A DNA stretch of 64,000 nt from an uncultured Lachnospiraceae bacterium (lineage in GTDB: Bacteria > Bacillota > Clostridia > Lachnospirales > Lachnospiraceae): the NCBI GenBank assembly GCA_902775555.1, contig CACYMQ010000005.1:62001-126000 (forward strand), written 5' to 3'. The notes below the pieces were generated by a model. It had not been told where the DNA came from. It did no database searches and was given only the letters and a program-made list of their open reading frames with translations. Positions within the stretch are counted from its first letter, which is position 1, and each line of letters begins with the position of its first letter. The position numbers and the translations under genes are program-made. Of the stretch, positions 7,402 through 15,787 are shown piece by piece.

Positions 7402-8643
7402 ATGAAAAGAAGAGTAGTGATCACGGGTATGGGAACCATTAACCCGATCGGACATAATGTAGAAGAGACATGGAAGAGCATCCGGGAAGGAGTATGCGGG
7501 ATCGCAGAGATCACACAGATGGATACCACGAATTTCCGTTTGAAGATCGCAGGAGAAGTAAAGGACTATGAGCCGGAGAAATTCCTGGAGAAGAAGGAAG
7601 CACGAAAGATGGACCGGTATACCCAGTTCGCAACCATCGCTGCAAGAGAGGCGATGAAGGACAGCGGTATCCGGATCGAGGAGGAAGATCCTTATCGCTG
7701 CGGGACCATCATTTCCAGCGGTATCGGCGGACTGAAGACCAATTCCGAGGAGCACTCCAGAGGCGTGGAGAGGGGCTTTGAGAAGCTGTCCCCCTTTTAT
7801 ATCCCCATGACGATCGCAAATATGGCAGCCGGCCAGATCGCCATCGAGACCGGATTTAAAGGGATATGCACCTGTGTGGTAACGGCCTGCGCAAGTGGTA
7901 ATAATGCCGTCGGCGAAGCATTCCGGAACATCCGTGACGGATATACGGACGTCATGATGTGCGGAGGTTCCGAGGCGTGCATCTGCGAGATGGGTGTCGG
8001 AGGCTTCACCGTCATGAAGGCACTGAACCTGACCAATGATCCCAGCCGTGCATCGATCCCGTTTGATGCGGAGCGTTCCGGATTTGTTATGGGTGAGGGC
8101 GCAGGGATCCTGATCCTGGAGGAACTGGAGCATGCAAAGGCCAGAGGTGCGAAGATCTACGGAGAGATCGCAGGCTATGGCGCGACCTGTGACGCACATC
8201 ACATTACCGCTCCGGATCCGGAGGGAATGGGGGCTGCAAGCTGCATGAGGATGGCAGTGGAGGATGCAGGCCTTACACCGGAGGATGTGGACTATGTAAA
8301 TGCGCACGGAACCTCTACACCGTTGAATGACGCAGGGGAGACCAAAGCCATCAAGGCGGCCTTCGGCGATCATGCATATAAAATGATGGTAAGCTCCACC
8401 AAGTCCATGACGGGACATCTTCTCGGAGGAAGCGGTGCGGTGGAAGCGATCATCACCACAAAGGCCCTGCAGGAGGGCTTCGTACCGGCAACCATCAATT
8501 ATCGGAACCCGGATCCGGCATGTGATCTGGACATTGTTCCCAATGAAGGACGAAAGGCGGATATCCGCTGTGCCATCAGTAATTCCCTTGGCTTCGGCGG
8601 ACATAATGCAACAACTCTGTTTAGGAAGTGGGAGGAAGCATAA
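7402..8643 (+). CDS. fabF: beta-ketoacyl-ACP synthase II
   Basis: A 413-residue condensing enzyme of the main elongation cycle. The active-site Cys is residue 163 in VTACASGNNAVGEA. The catalytic His residues are in VNAHGTSTPLND and KSMTGHLLGGSGAVE, and the glycine-rich NSLGFGGHNAT lies near the C-terminus. All catalytic residues and the full length are present, unlike the edge-truncated copy at 1-440. The stop codon directly abuts the fabZ start, indicating coupled translation. Confidence 0.96.
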   Translation: MKRRVVITGMGTINPIGHNVEETWKSIREGVCGIAEITQMDTTNFRLKIAGEVKDYEPEKFLEKKEARKMDRYTQFATIAAREAMKDSGIRIEEEDPYRCGTIISSGIGGLKTNSEEHSRGVERGFEKLSPFYIPMTIANMAAGQIAIETGFKGICTCVVTACASGNNAVGEAFRNIRDGYTDVMMCGGSEACICEMGVGGFTVMKALNLTNDPSRASIPFDAERSGFVMGEGAGILILEELEHAKARGAKIYGEIAGYGATCDAHHITAPDPEGMGAASCMRMAVEDAGLTPEDVDYVNAHGTSTPLNDAGETKAIKAAFGDHAYKMMVSSTKSMTGHLLGGSGAVEAIITTKALQEGFVPATINYRNPDPACDLDIVPNEGRKADIRCAISNSLGFGGHNATTLFRKWEEA

Positions 8644-9072
8644 ATGGAACTGAATTCAAACCAGATCAGGGAGATCCTTCCCCATCGTTATCCCATGCAG
8701 CTGGTGGATAAGATCACGGATTTTGAACCGGGCGAATGGGCGGAAGGGATCAAATGTGTTACGGTCAATGAACCCTTCTTCCAGGGGCATTTCCCTGAGG
8801 CACACGTAATGCCGGGGGTACTGATCATAGAGGCACTTGCCCAGACCGGAGCGGTTGCTATCCTTTCCAAGGAAGAGTTTAAGGGGAAGATCGCTTTCTT
8901 CGGCGGGATCAAGAATGCCCGTTTTCGTCAGCAGGTACGTCCGGGCGATGTACTGACCCTGCGTTGCGAGATCATTGAGAGAAAGGGCCCGGTCGGGTTC
9001 GGAAAAGCTGTGGCAAAGGTAGGAGATAAGGTGGCTGCCCAGGCAGAGATATCCTTTGTGATCGGTCAGTAG
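8644..9072 (+). CDS. fabZ: 3-hydroxyacyl-ACP dehydratase
   Basis: A 142-residue single hotdog-fold dehydratase that removes water from beta-hydroxyacyl-ACP. ILPHRYPMQLVDKI and the catalytic His/Glu in GHFPEAHVMPGVLIIEALAQ are intact. No FabA or FabM-like isomerase was found beside it, so how unsaturated chains are made is not explained by this operon. It follows fabF without a gap and ends 14 bases before the MarR gene. Confidence 0.95.
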   Translation: MELNSNQIREILPHRYPMQLVDKITDFEPGEWAEGIKCVTVNEPFFQGHFPEAHVMPGVLIIEALAQTGAVAILSKEEFKGKIAFFGGIKNARFRQQVRPGDVLTLRCEIIERKGPVGFGKAVAKVGDKVAAQAEISFVIGQ

Positions 9073-9086
9073 AGAGGAATGAAGCA

Positions 9087-9554
9087 ATGGAAGACAATCC
9101 ATTACATGAAGTATATTCCAAATTTCGGGTATATTACTATCGGGATGTGTTCCGACGGATCCAGAGCCGGGAGCTTTCGCTTTCCACAACGGAAGCATAC
9201 TGCATCGAGGTGATCGGTGCCCTTGGAAGTCCGACGATCAATGAATTTGCGGATTTCATCGGCATTTCCCCTCCGAATGCGACCTATAAGGTGAATTCTC
9301 TGATAAAAAAGGGTTACCTGAATAAGGTACAGTCCGGCACGGACAAGAGGGAATTCTATCTGGAGGTTACGGACAAGTATTTTAAATACTGGAATATCAA
9401 TAAAAAATACATGGATATCGTGGAAGACCGGCTGGAGAAGAGTCTGACGCCCGAGGAGTTTGAACTGTTCAACCGGATCATGCGCCGTGTTTCTACGGAA
9501 ATGATGCCGGAGGTCCCCATTCATACAGGCCCTGAGGAGGATGAGAATGAGTAG
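9087..9554 (+). CDS. MarR-family transcriptional regulator, probable fatty-acid operon repressor
   Basis: A 155-residue winged-helix protein. Helix-turn-helix residues PTINEFADFIGISPPNATYK are followed by a wing (VQSGTDKREFYLEVTDKY) and a long C-terminal dimer helix. It lies 14 bases after fabZ in the same operon. FabT, the known MarR-type repressor of fab genes in streptococci, has similar size and position, so autoregulation through the palindrome over the acpP start is the likely role. The acidic tail (GPEEDENE) overlaps the next gene's start. Function beyond the fold is inferred from context. Confidence 0.8.
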   Translation: MEDNPLHEVYSKFRVYYYRDVFRRIQSRELSLSTTEAYCIEVIGALGSPTINEFADFIGISPPNATYKVNSLIKKGYLNKVQSGTDKREFYLEVTDKYFKYWNINKKYMDIVEDRLEKSLTPEEFELFNRIMRRVSTEMMPEVPIHTGPEEDENE

Positions 9555-10167
9555 TATCTACGGTGAATACGAGCCCCGCCTCAAATATGTTATGGATATG
9601 CTCAAGAATGAATTGAAATTCTATGATCGTATGACATATGAGGAAACCGGGGAGCATATCTATGAGCATCTTTCCGCGCGGATCAAGTCGGATGAAAGCA
9701 TGCGTGAGAAGTGCAGAAGGAAGGGACTCCCGGAGGATGTGCATTCGGCTCTCTGTGAGATCCAGGATGCCATCGGGCTTCGCCTTGTCTGCGCTTTCAG
9801 AGATGATATCTACGGGATCCTGGAGCATATCCGTAAGTTGTCTTCCATAGAGATCGTGGAAGAGAAGGATTATATCCGGCATGCGAAATCCAACGGTTAC
9901 AGGTCCTATCACCTGATCATAGCGGTCTTTACGGATTTCCCGGATGTGATGGGAAATCAGCCGGGACGCTATTTTGTAGAAGTACAGCTCCGGACCATCG
10001 CCATGGATTCCTGGGCAAGTCTGGAGCATAAGATGAAATACAAGAAGGAGATCAGAAATCAGGAGCTGATCGAAGCAGAACTGAAACGTTGTGCGGATGA
10101 GCTGGCAGCCTGTGATGTATCCATGGAGACAATCCGGAATCTGATCCGGGAAAGTACGGTGTCCTGA
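9547..10167 (+). CDS. small alarmone synthetase 1 (RelA/SpoT synthetase domain only)
   Basis: A 206-residue protein with just the (p)ppGpp synthetase domain, the size of RelQ/RelP-type enzymes; no hydrolase, TGS or ACT domain. The catalytic regions are visible: DAIGLRLVCAF, KSNGYRSYHLIIAV and FVEVQLRTIAMDSWASLEHK with the Glu and Arg needed for pyrophosphate transfer. The ATG at 9547 is chosen over the one at 9541, which touches the GAGGAGG site. It overlaps the MarR stop by 8 bases, so the two are coupled. Its place at the end of the fab operon suggests a link between lipid synthesis and alarmone levels, which is inference. Confidence 0.88.
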   Translation: MSSIYGEYEPRLKYVMDMLKNELKFYDRMTYEETGEHIYEHLSARIKSDESMREKCRRKGLPEDVHSALCEIQDAIGLRLVCAFRDDIYGILEHIRKLSSIEIVEEKDYIRHAKSNGYRSYHLIIAVFTDFPDVMGNQPGRYFVEVQLRTIAMDSWASLEHKMKYKKEIRNQELIEAELKRCADELAACDVSMETIRNLIRESTVS

Positions 10168-10178
10168 AAGGAGATGTT

Positions 10179-10862
10179 ATGCGGGTTCTACTTGCTGAAG
10201 ATGAGAAGGCATTGTCACGTGCTGTGGCAACCGTGCTGAATGTAAAGGGCGGATATGAGGTCGATGCGGTATATGACGGTGAGGCCGCTCTGGAGGCTGC
10301 AAGACAGCATGTATATGATGTGTGCATTCTGGATATCATGATGCCGAAAATGGACGGGATCACCGCGCTGGAGATCCTTCGACGGGAAGGAAATACCACA
10401 CCGGTCCTGATGCTGACCGCAAAGGCCGAACTGGATGACCGTGTCAGGGGACTGGATGCCGGAGCAGATGACTATCTGCCGAAGCCGTTCCAGATGGCGG
10501 AGCTTCTGGCCCGCCTTCGTTCACTGACCAGAAGGGCAGGTAATTATACACCGAAGAGTATGAAGGTCGGAAATGTGTATCTGGATGTGGAACAGCAGGA
10601 ACTTCGATGTGAGAGTTCCATCCGTCTGGCCAAGAAGGAAGCCCGGCTTATGGAGTATTTTATGGCAAATCCCGACAAGGAGTTTACCGAGGCAGAGATC
10701 CTGGGACATGTATGGAAGGATGAGGAAGCGGACGGCACCGTGGTATGGGTTTACATTTCCTATCTGAAGAGTAAACTGAATGCGGTGGCTGCAGACCAGA
10801 CCATAGAAGGGGAGACAGGCGGACCTTTCCGCCTTGCGACGGTGAAACCGAAGGAAGGATAA
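10179..10862 (+). CDS. OmpR-family response regulator
   Basis: A 227-residue two-domain regulator. The receiver has the acidic pair AEDE near residues 6-9, the phospho-acceptor Asp in CILDIMMPKMDG, the conserved Thr in MLTAKAELDDR and the Lys in DDYLPKPF. A winged-helix output domain follows (residues ~130-220). It lies 11 bases after the alarmone synthetase and 10 before the histidine kinase, so it is probably in the same transcript as the fab genes. Target genes are unknown. Confidence 0.93.
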   Translation: MRVLLAEDEKALSRAVATVLNVKGGYEVDAVYDGEAALEAARQHVYDVCILDIMMPKMDGITALEILRREGNTTPVLMLTAKAELDDRVRGLDAGADDYLPKPFQMAELLARLRSLTRRAGNYTPKSMKVGNVYLDVEQQELRCESSIRLAKKEARLMEYFMANPDKEFTEAEILGHVWKDEEADGTVVWVYISYLKSKLNAVAADQTIEGETGGPFRLATVKPKEG

Positions 10863-10872
10863 GGAGTTTGGT

Positions 10873-12102
10873 ATGATCCGAAAGCTGAAGATCAAGTTCA
10901 TAGTGGTCTCTGCCCTGGCTATGCTGCTTGCACTGATCCTGGTGCTCGGCGTAGTCAACGGGATCAGTTATTATAATTCCAGGATGGAGATCTTCTCCGT
11001 GATGACCCGGATATCCGAAAATGGCGGACGTCTGCCTGACCGGGTGGAATACCGCTCGGTGGTAGGAGATTCCATCCTGTCCGAGGAATCCAAGTATTCG
11101 CTTCGTTTCTTCAGTGCGGTCCTGGATCAAAACGGAAATGTATTAGCGATGGACCGTGGTAATGTGGCGTCCGTTTCGGAGAAGGATGCCGTCAAATGTA
11201 TCGATAAGGCCCGGCAGCGTCGTACGGATGAGGGCTTTGTATATGAGAGTAATACCACATATGCATTCCAGAAGACGTCCCTGGCAAATGACGGAACCGA
11301 ACTATATGTGATACTTGACTGCTCCAGACAGCTGCGATATACCCAGATGTTCCTGAAGTTCTCGCTGTATATCGGTTTGATCTCCATGCTGCTGCTTCTT
11401 CTGATCCTCTCCATTTTCTCGAAGCGTGCGGTAGCGCCGATCGCAAAGAATATTGAAAATCAGAAGATGTTCATCACAAATGCGGGTCATGAACTGAAGA
11501 CTCCTCTAGCTATCATTTCCGCAAATACAGAGGTGCTGGAAATGACGGAAGGCAGGAATGAGTGGACGGAAAGTACCATGGAGCAGGTAAAGCGGATGTC
11601 CGAGCTGATCTCACATCTTGTAACGCTTTCCAAACTGCAGGAGAAGGATGAGATCATCCTCACCGATGTGAACTTCTCCGAGGTGACGGAGAAGGTTGCC
11701 ACGGAATTCCGGGTACTGGCACAGAAGAACGGACTTACCTACGAGACCGAGATCGCACCGGACAGAACCGTCAAAGCGGATGAGGCTGGCCTTCGGGAAC
11801 TGGTCTCCATATTGGTGGATAATGCGGTAAAGTACTGTACGACAGAAGGTATGGTCCGGATAAAACTGGAGGCCAAGGGTCATAGTACCATTCTTTCCGT
11901 ATCGAATACCTATCCTGAGAAGAAGGATGTGGACTACAGTAAGTTCTTCGAACGTTTTTACCGGGAGGACGAATCTCACAACAGTGAGAAGAAAGGTTTT
12001 GGGATCGGTCTCTCCATGGCACAGCATTTCGTGGAGATGTTCCGTGGGAAGATCCATGTAAATTATAAGAACGGGATGATCAGCTTCGTGGTGACACTGT
12101 GA
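10873..12102 (+). CDS. sensor histidine kinase
   Basis: A 409-residue membrane kinase paired with the preceding regulator. A first membrane helix (about residues 10-30) and a second (about 160-182) flank an extracellular region of about 130 residues with no recognised sensor fold. The H-box is FITNAGHELKTPLAIISAN, the N-box LVDNAVKYC and the G-box KGFGIGLSMAQHF. The signal is unknown; being downstream of fab genes, membrane state is one guess. A strong stem-loop about 50 bases after the stop may end the transcript. Confidence 0.92.
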   Translation: MIRKLKIKFIVVSALAMLLALILVLGVVNGISYYNSRMEIFSVMTRISENGGRLPDRVEYRSVVGDSILSEESKYSLRFFSAVLDQNGNVLAMDRGNVASVSEKDAVKCIDKARQRRTDEGFVYESNTTYAFQKTSLANDGTELYVILDCSRQLRYTQMFLKFSLYIGLISMLLLLLILSIFSKRAVAPIAKNIENQKMFITNAGHELKTPLAIISANTEVLEMTEGRNEWTESTMEQVKRMSELISHLVTLSKLQEKDEIILTDVNFSEVTEKVATEFRVLAQKNGLTYETEIAPDRTVKADEAGLRELVSILVDNAVKYCTTEGMVRIKLEAKGHSTILSVSNTYPEKKDVDYSKFFERFYREDESHNSEKKGFGIGLSMAQHFVEMFRGKIHVNYKNGMISFVVTL

Positions 12103-12152
12103 ATGGTGTACCCGGGTGGCAGACAGAGGATAAAGGACAAGAGGATAAAGGA

Positions 12153-12186
12153 CAAACGGATGGGTTCTTTCGAATCCATCCGTTTG
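12153..12186 (+). terminator. 15-bp stem-loop after the histidine kinase (possible terminator)
   Basis: CAAACGGATGGGTTC pairs with GAATCCATCCGTTTG around a TTTC loop, 15 pairs with one G-T. Only a weak T-run follows, so intrinsic termination is uncertain. Just before it a 15-bp segment (GAGGATAAAGGACAA) is directly repeated at 12126-12155. Confidence 0.5.
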
Positions 12187-12215
12187 CGTTAGTGAAGGTT
12201 AAAATATTTAATGAA

Positions 12216-12242
12216 TAAAGAAGATTTAGGGGATCTTCTTTA
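12216..12242. other. inverted repeat upstream of the AraC gene
   Basis: TAAAGAAGAT and ATCTTCTTTA form a perfect 10-bp stem around seven bases (TTAGGGG). It lies about 110 bases before the AraC start. It could be an operator or a minor terminator; no T-run decides the matter. Confidence 0.35.
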
Positions 12243-12351
12243 AACAGGGGGCTAAAATTAATTCTGTATTTAATATAGCGTAAACCGAAAGGATAGTATA
12301 CAATAATTATGTGGTTTGTTGAAATATAATGGCACTTTTTCGGAGGTGACT

Positions 12352-13092
12352 ATGACGGATTTTTACAACGATCTCACGAAGACACTTTTCCTCGGGCGGG
12401 AGGATGAAAAGAAGCATCCCGGATTTGAAAGAGAGATGGGGCTTTACAATCTGGTCGCGGAAGGAAATAAAGAGCGGATCGCTGAGTATATGAGGGGAAA
12501 ACCGGAATCCGATGCCAGGGAAAGAGGGGTCCTCTCCGAAGATCCGCTGAGAAATTCCATGTATCATTTTGTTGCCATGACCACCATGATCACCCGTGTA
12601 TGTATCAGCAAAGGGATGGAACAGTCGCTGGCGTACAAAATGAGTGATACCTACATCAACCGTGCCGACAGGCTGACAAATCCCACGGAAGTAAAGAAGC
12701 TTCAGCTGGAAATGATCATGGGATTTGCCGATGTCATGTCCCGGCATCAGAGAAAGAACGTAAGATCCAAACAGATCGTGAAGTGCATGGATTATATCGA
12801 TCAGCATCTTCATGAGAAGATCAGCATGGAGGAGCTTGCTGATTATGTAAACCTGAACGAGACATATCTGTCCAAACTGTTCCGGAAGGAGACAGGATGC
12901 TCCGTCAGCGAGTATATCCGGGATAAGAAGGTGGAAGAAGCAAAGGCACTGCTTCGTTATTCCGAAAAGAGCAGTATTGAAATAGCTACGGATCTGGGGT
13001 TCTCCTCCCACAGCTATTTTATCAGCGTCTTTAAGAAGGTAACCGGGGAAACTCCGAAGGAATACAGAAATCACACGTTCCGCAAATTATAA
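12352..13092 (+). CDS. AraC-family transcriptional regulator
   Basis: A 246-residue regulator with two C-terminal helix-turn-helix units (about residues 148-240): ISMEELADYVNLNETYLSKL and SSIEIATDLGFSSHSYFISV, followed by FKKVTGETPKEYR. The N-terminal 140 residues are helical and not a cupin sugar-binding fold; this type of N-terminus is common in Lachnospiraceae AraC proteins of unknown ligand. The ATG at 12352 has CGGAGGTG at ideal spacing. It lies 35 bases before the second alarmone synthetase and may control it or the envelope genes that follow. Confidence 0.88.
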   Translation: MTDFYNDLTKTLFLGREDEKKHPGFEREMGLYNLVAEGNKERIAEYMRGKPESDARERGVLSEDPLRNSMYHFVAMTTMITRVCISKGMEQSLAYKMSDTYINRADRLTNPTEVKKLQLEMIMGFADVMSRHQRKNVRSKQIVKCMDYIDQHLHEKISMEELADYVNLNETYLSKLFRKETGCSVSEYIRDKKVEEAKALLRYSEKSSIEIATDLGFSSHSYFISVFKKVTGETPKEYRNHTFRKL

Positions 13093-13127
13093 CCGACAGG
13101 CAGGATCGAAAATAAATGGAGATATCT

Positions 13128-13802
13128 ATGAATGAAACCTATACAGTAACCTCTGAGAAGGTGGAAGAACTGGCAAAGACCATTTCCCGGAGGGATGATT
13201 TTGTGCGGCTTATGACCTACTATCGCTGTGCGATCATGGAGATTCAGACGAAACTGAATGTGCTGAATGCGGAATTCTCCCTTCAGTATGACCGTAATCC
13301 CTTTGAATCCATCGAAAGCCGCTTGAAGAAACCGGAGAGTATCGTTGAGAAAATGCTCCGAAGAGGGATTCCTCTCACCGTTGAGGATATGGAGCTTGAA
13401 ATGACGGATATAGCAGGGATCCGTGTGATCTGCTCCTTCCAGGAAGACCTTTACAGTCTGGCCGAGCTTCTGGTGGAGCAGGATGATGTGCTGCTCATTT
13501 CCAGAAAAGACTATATCAAGAATCCAAAGCCGAACGGATACCGGTCCCTGCACCTGCTGATCGATATCCCGATCTTCCTGTCTCAGGGGAAGAGGCATAT
13601 GCGTGTGGAGGTTCAGTTCCGGACGATCGCCATGGACTTCTGGGCGAGTGTGGATCATAAACTGAAGTATAAGAAGACCATCCGGGATTCCGAGAGAGTG
13701 GTGGGAAAGCTGAAGATCTGTGCAGACACTCTGGCAAAGATGGATGAAGAGATGGAAGAGATCCGCAGAACCATTGATGCGGACGGAGAGTTGATAGAAT
13801 GA
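13128..13802 (+). CDS. small alarmone synthetase 2 (RelA/SpoT synthetase domain only)
   Basis: A 224-residue synthetase-only alarmone enzyme, related to but clearly different from the copy at 9547. Key regions are MTDIAGIRVICSF, KDYIKNPKPNGYRSLHLLI and MRVEVQFRTIAMDFWASVDH, so it looks active; the PKPNGYRSLH motif is closer to consensus than in copy 1. The ATG at 13128 has GGAG upstream, unlike the in-frame ATG at 13116. The stop overlaps the next gene (ATGA), linking alarmone synthesis to an envelope gene block. Confidence 0.88.
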   Translation: MNETYTVTSEKVEELAKTISRRDDFVRLMTYYRCAIMEIQTKLNVLNAEFSLQYDRNPFESIESRLKKPESIVEKMLRRGIPLTVEDMELEMTDIAGIRVICSFQEDLYSLAELLVEQDDVLLISRKDYIKNPKPNGYRSLHLLIDIPIFLSQGKRHMRVEVQFRTIAMDFWASVDHKLKYKKTIRDSERVVGKLKICADTLAKMDEEMEEIRRTIDADGELIE

Positions 13803-14713
13803 GTGAATTGAAGGAGACTCCCACGCCGGTTGATGAAAAGAAGACCGGTGAGGAGCCTGAAGTGAAAACTGAAGAGAATTCGGTTGAGAATCCGGAAGAA
13901 AAATCGGTGGAAAAGCCGGAAGAAAAACCGAAAGATAATTCGAAAGAATTAGCAGAAGAGAATAAAGAAGAAGTCGTTGATGAGGTGACGAAGACCAGAA
14001 AACCGCCGGGAAAGAGTCAGAAGAAGAGACGGAAGGTCCTGAAGATCTCCCTGATCGTATTCGGAATCCTGGTCGGTTTTTTCGTGCTGGGAACCGCAGC
14101 CGTGAACTGCTTTATGATATTTACGGAGGGCCGGCATATCAAGGATCTGGATAAGTGGAAGGAGGATGCAAGGGAAGGCATCGACTGTATCATGGTGCTG
14201 GGCTGCAGCGTCCATTCCGACGGAACTCCGAGCAAGATGCTTGCCGACCGGCTGGATGCCGTGGTGGAGCTCTATCAGGTATCTCCCCAAAAGATCATCG
14301 TCAGCGGAGACCATGTCGGGCCGTACTATAACGAGGTTGCGGTCATGAAGGACTATCTGGTGGAGAAGGGGATTCCCTCGGAGGATATCTTCATGGATCA
14401 CTACGGACTGTCAACCTATGAAAGTGTTTACCGTGCCTATCACAAGTTCGGTGTCCAGCGAATCACCATTGTTACGCAGAAATACCATATCTATCGCGCA
14501 CTGTATCTGGCCAATGCCATGGGTATGGAGGCGGACGGCTATGCTTCCAAGGATGTCCTGTATGAAGGCCAGGCCTCCAGAGATTTCCGGGAATTCTTTG
14601 CAAGGGACAAGGATTTCCTCACAGGGATCTTCCGCCCGAAGGTGGATACTCCCATGGATCCGGTTTCTCTTTCGGAAAATGGGGATATTACGAATGTACG
14701 TGATAATGACTGA
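13799..14713 (+). CDS. DUF218/SanA-YdcF-like membrane protein
   Basis: A 304-residue protein. Residues 1-75 are an acidic Glu/Lys/Pro-rich cytoplasmic region with repeated PEEK-type motifs, a membrane helix spans about 80-103, and an extracellular DUF218 domain follows. Family motifs include IDCIMVLGCSVHSDG, KIIVSGDHVGPYYNEVAVMK, DHYGLSTYESV and ITIVTQKYHIYRAL. SanA and ElyC relatives act in envelope integrity and lipid-linked precursor handling, but the exact reaction is unsettled. The disordered N-terminal extension is unusual for the family. It is coupled to the alarmone synthetase by a 4-base overlap. Confidence 0.8.
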   Translation: MSELKETPTPVDEKKTGEEPEVKTEENSVENPEEKSVEKPEEKPKDNSKELAEENKEEVVDEVTKTRKPPGKSQKKRRKVLKISLIVFGILVGFFVLGTAAVNCFMIFTEGRHIKDLDKWKEDAREGIDCIMVLGCSVHSDGTPSKMLADRLDAVVELYQVSPQKIIVSGDHVGPYYNEVAVMKDYLVEKGIPSEDIFMDHYGLSTYESVYRAYHKFGVQRITIVTQKYHIYRALYLANAMGMEADGYASKDVLYEGQASRDFREFFARDKDFLTGIFRPKVDTPMDPVSLSENGDITNVRDND

Positions 14714-14728
14714 AAAGGAGTCTGCTAA

Positions 14729-15769
14729 ATGAAGAAAAAGTCTATAAGTTATCTTCTGATCCTTCCGATTCTGTTTCTTTTTGCATTTTCGCTTCCCGTA
14801 CATGCAGAAGAAAGCGGATGGGAGAAGAAGGACGGAAAATGGTACTACCATAAAGCCACGGGTGAGCTGAAGACCGGCTACCTCAGGTTCGGAAATGATA
14901 TGTATTATCTGGATCCGGAGTCCGGTGCCATGCAGACCGGCTGGACTCAGGTGGGAAAGAAGTGGTACTACTTCAGTCCGGCAACCGGTGCCATGAAGAC
15001 CGGATGGCTGAAGAAAGGGAAAAACTGGTATTATCTTAATCCTGCCACCGGTGTCATGAAGACCGGATGGCTTCAGACAGATCGAAATGTGTGGTATTAT
15101 CTGGATCCTGCCACCGGAGCCATGAAGACCGGCTGGAAGGAGATCAAGGGAAAATGGTATCACTTTGCACCCTCCGGAGAGATGTCTACAGGCTGGGTGG
15201 GAAGCAAATCGGCGAAATACTTCCTGAAAAATGACGGAAGCATGGCCGTAAGTGAAGTGCTGATGCTTCAGGGAAAGCGGCAGGGCTTCTCCGGAACCGG
15301 ACTGTGGCTGGGGGATAAGAGCGATTCCTTCATGGATGCGTATGAAAAGGCCATTAAGTTTGTGAACAGTCACACGGATGCGTCCATGTCGAAGGTCAAG
15401 AAGCTGAGAACCTGCTTCGATCTCTTCCGCACGGATTTTAAGGAGATGAACCCCTGGATCCCCCATTACAAGGGAATGGACTGGGTGGAGAAGTATGCAA
15501 ATGCCTGTCTGGATTCCAAGACGGGAAACTGCATCAGTTACGGAGCATGTCTGGGACTGATGGCCCGTGCCATCGGATATGATGATGTTTATGGCTGTAA
15601 CAGCGGCGGACATGGCTGGGTGGAGATCGACGGAAAGGTGTATGATCCGGAGTGGACCCAGCACAGACCGGGCAATTACTTCGGACGGGAGCTCCGACAG
15701 GGAGATTCACCGAATTATCTTGGTTCCGTTGCCAGAACCGGAAACAGCTGGCAATACAGAAAAATATAG
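14729..15769 (+). CDS. secreted wall-binding protein with transglutaminase-like domain
   Basis: A 346-residue secreted protein. A signal peptide (about residues 1-27, ending VHAEE) is followed by six or seven cell-wall/choline-binding type repeats of about 20 residues, with the pattern TGW-x-WYYL-x-PATGAMK, to about residue 185. The C-terminal domain has the transglutaminase-like Cys/His/Asp set: GNCISYGACLGL, GGHGWVEIDG and VYDPEW. Such domains act as cysteine peptidases or crosslinkers on surface proteins. It precedes the MBOAT/DHHW pair, so it may work on the same surface polymer; substrate unknown. Confidence 0.87.
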   Translation: MKKKSISYLLILPILFLFAFSLPVHAEESGWEKKDGKWYYHKATGELKTGYLRFGNDMYYLDPESGAMQTGWTQVGKKWYYFSPATGAMKTGWLKKGKNWYYLNPATGVMKTGWLQTDRNVWYYLDPATGAMKTGWKEIKGKWYHFAPSGEMSTGWVGSKSAKYFLKNDGSMAVSEVLMLQGKRQGFSGTGLWLGDKSDSFMDAYEKAIKFVNSHTDASMSKVKKLRTCFDLFRTDFKEMNPWIPHYKGMDWVEKYANACLDSKTGNCISYGACLGLMARAIGYDDVYGCNSGGHGWVEIDGKVYDPEWTQHRPGNYFGRELRQGDSPNYLGSVARTGNSWQYRKI

Positions 15770-15787
15770 TAGTTTGGATAAAAGATT

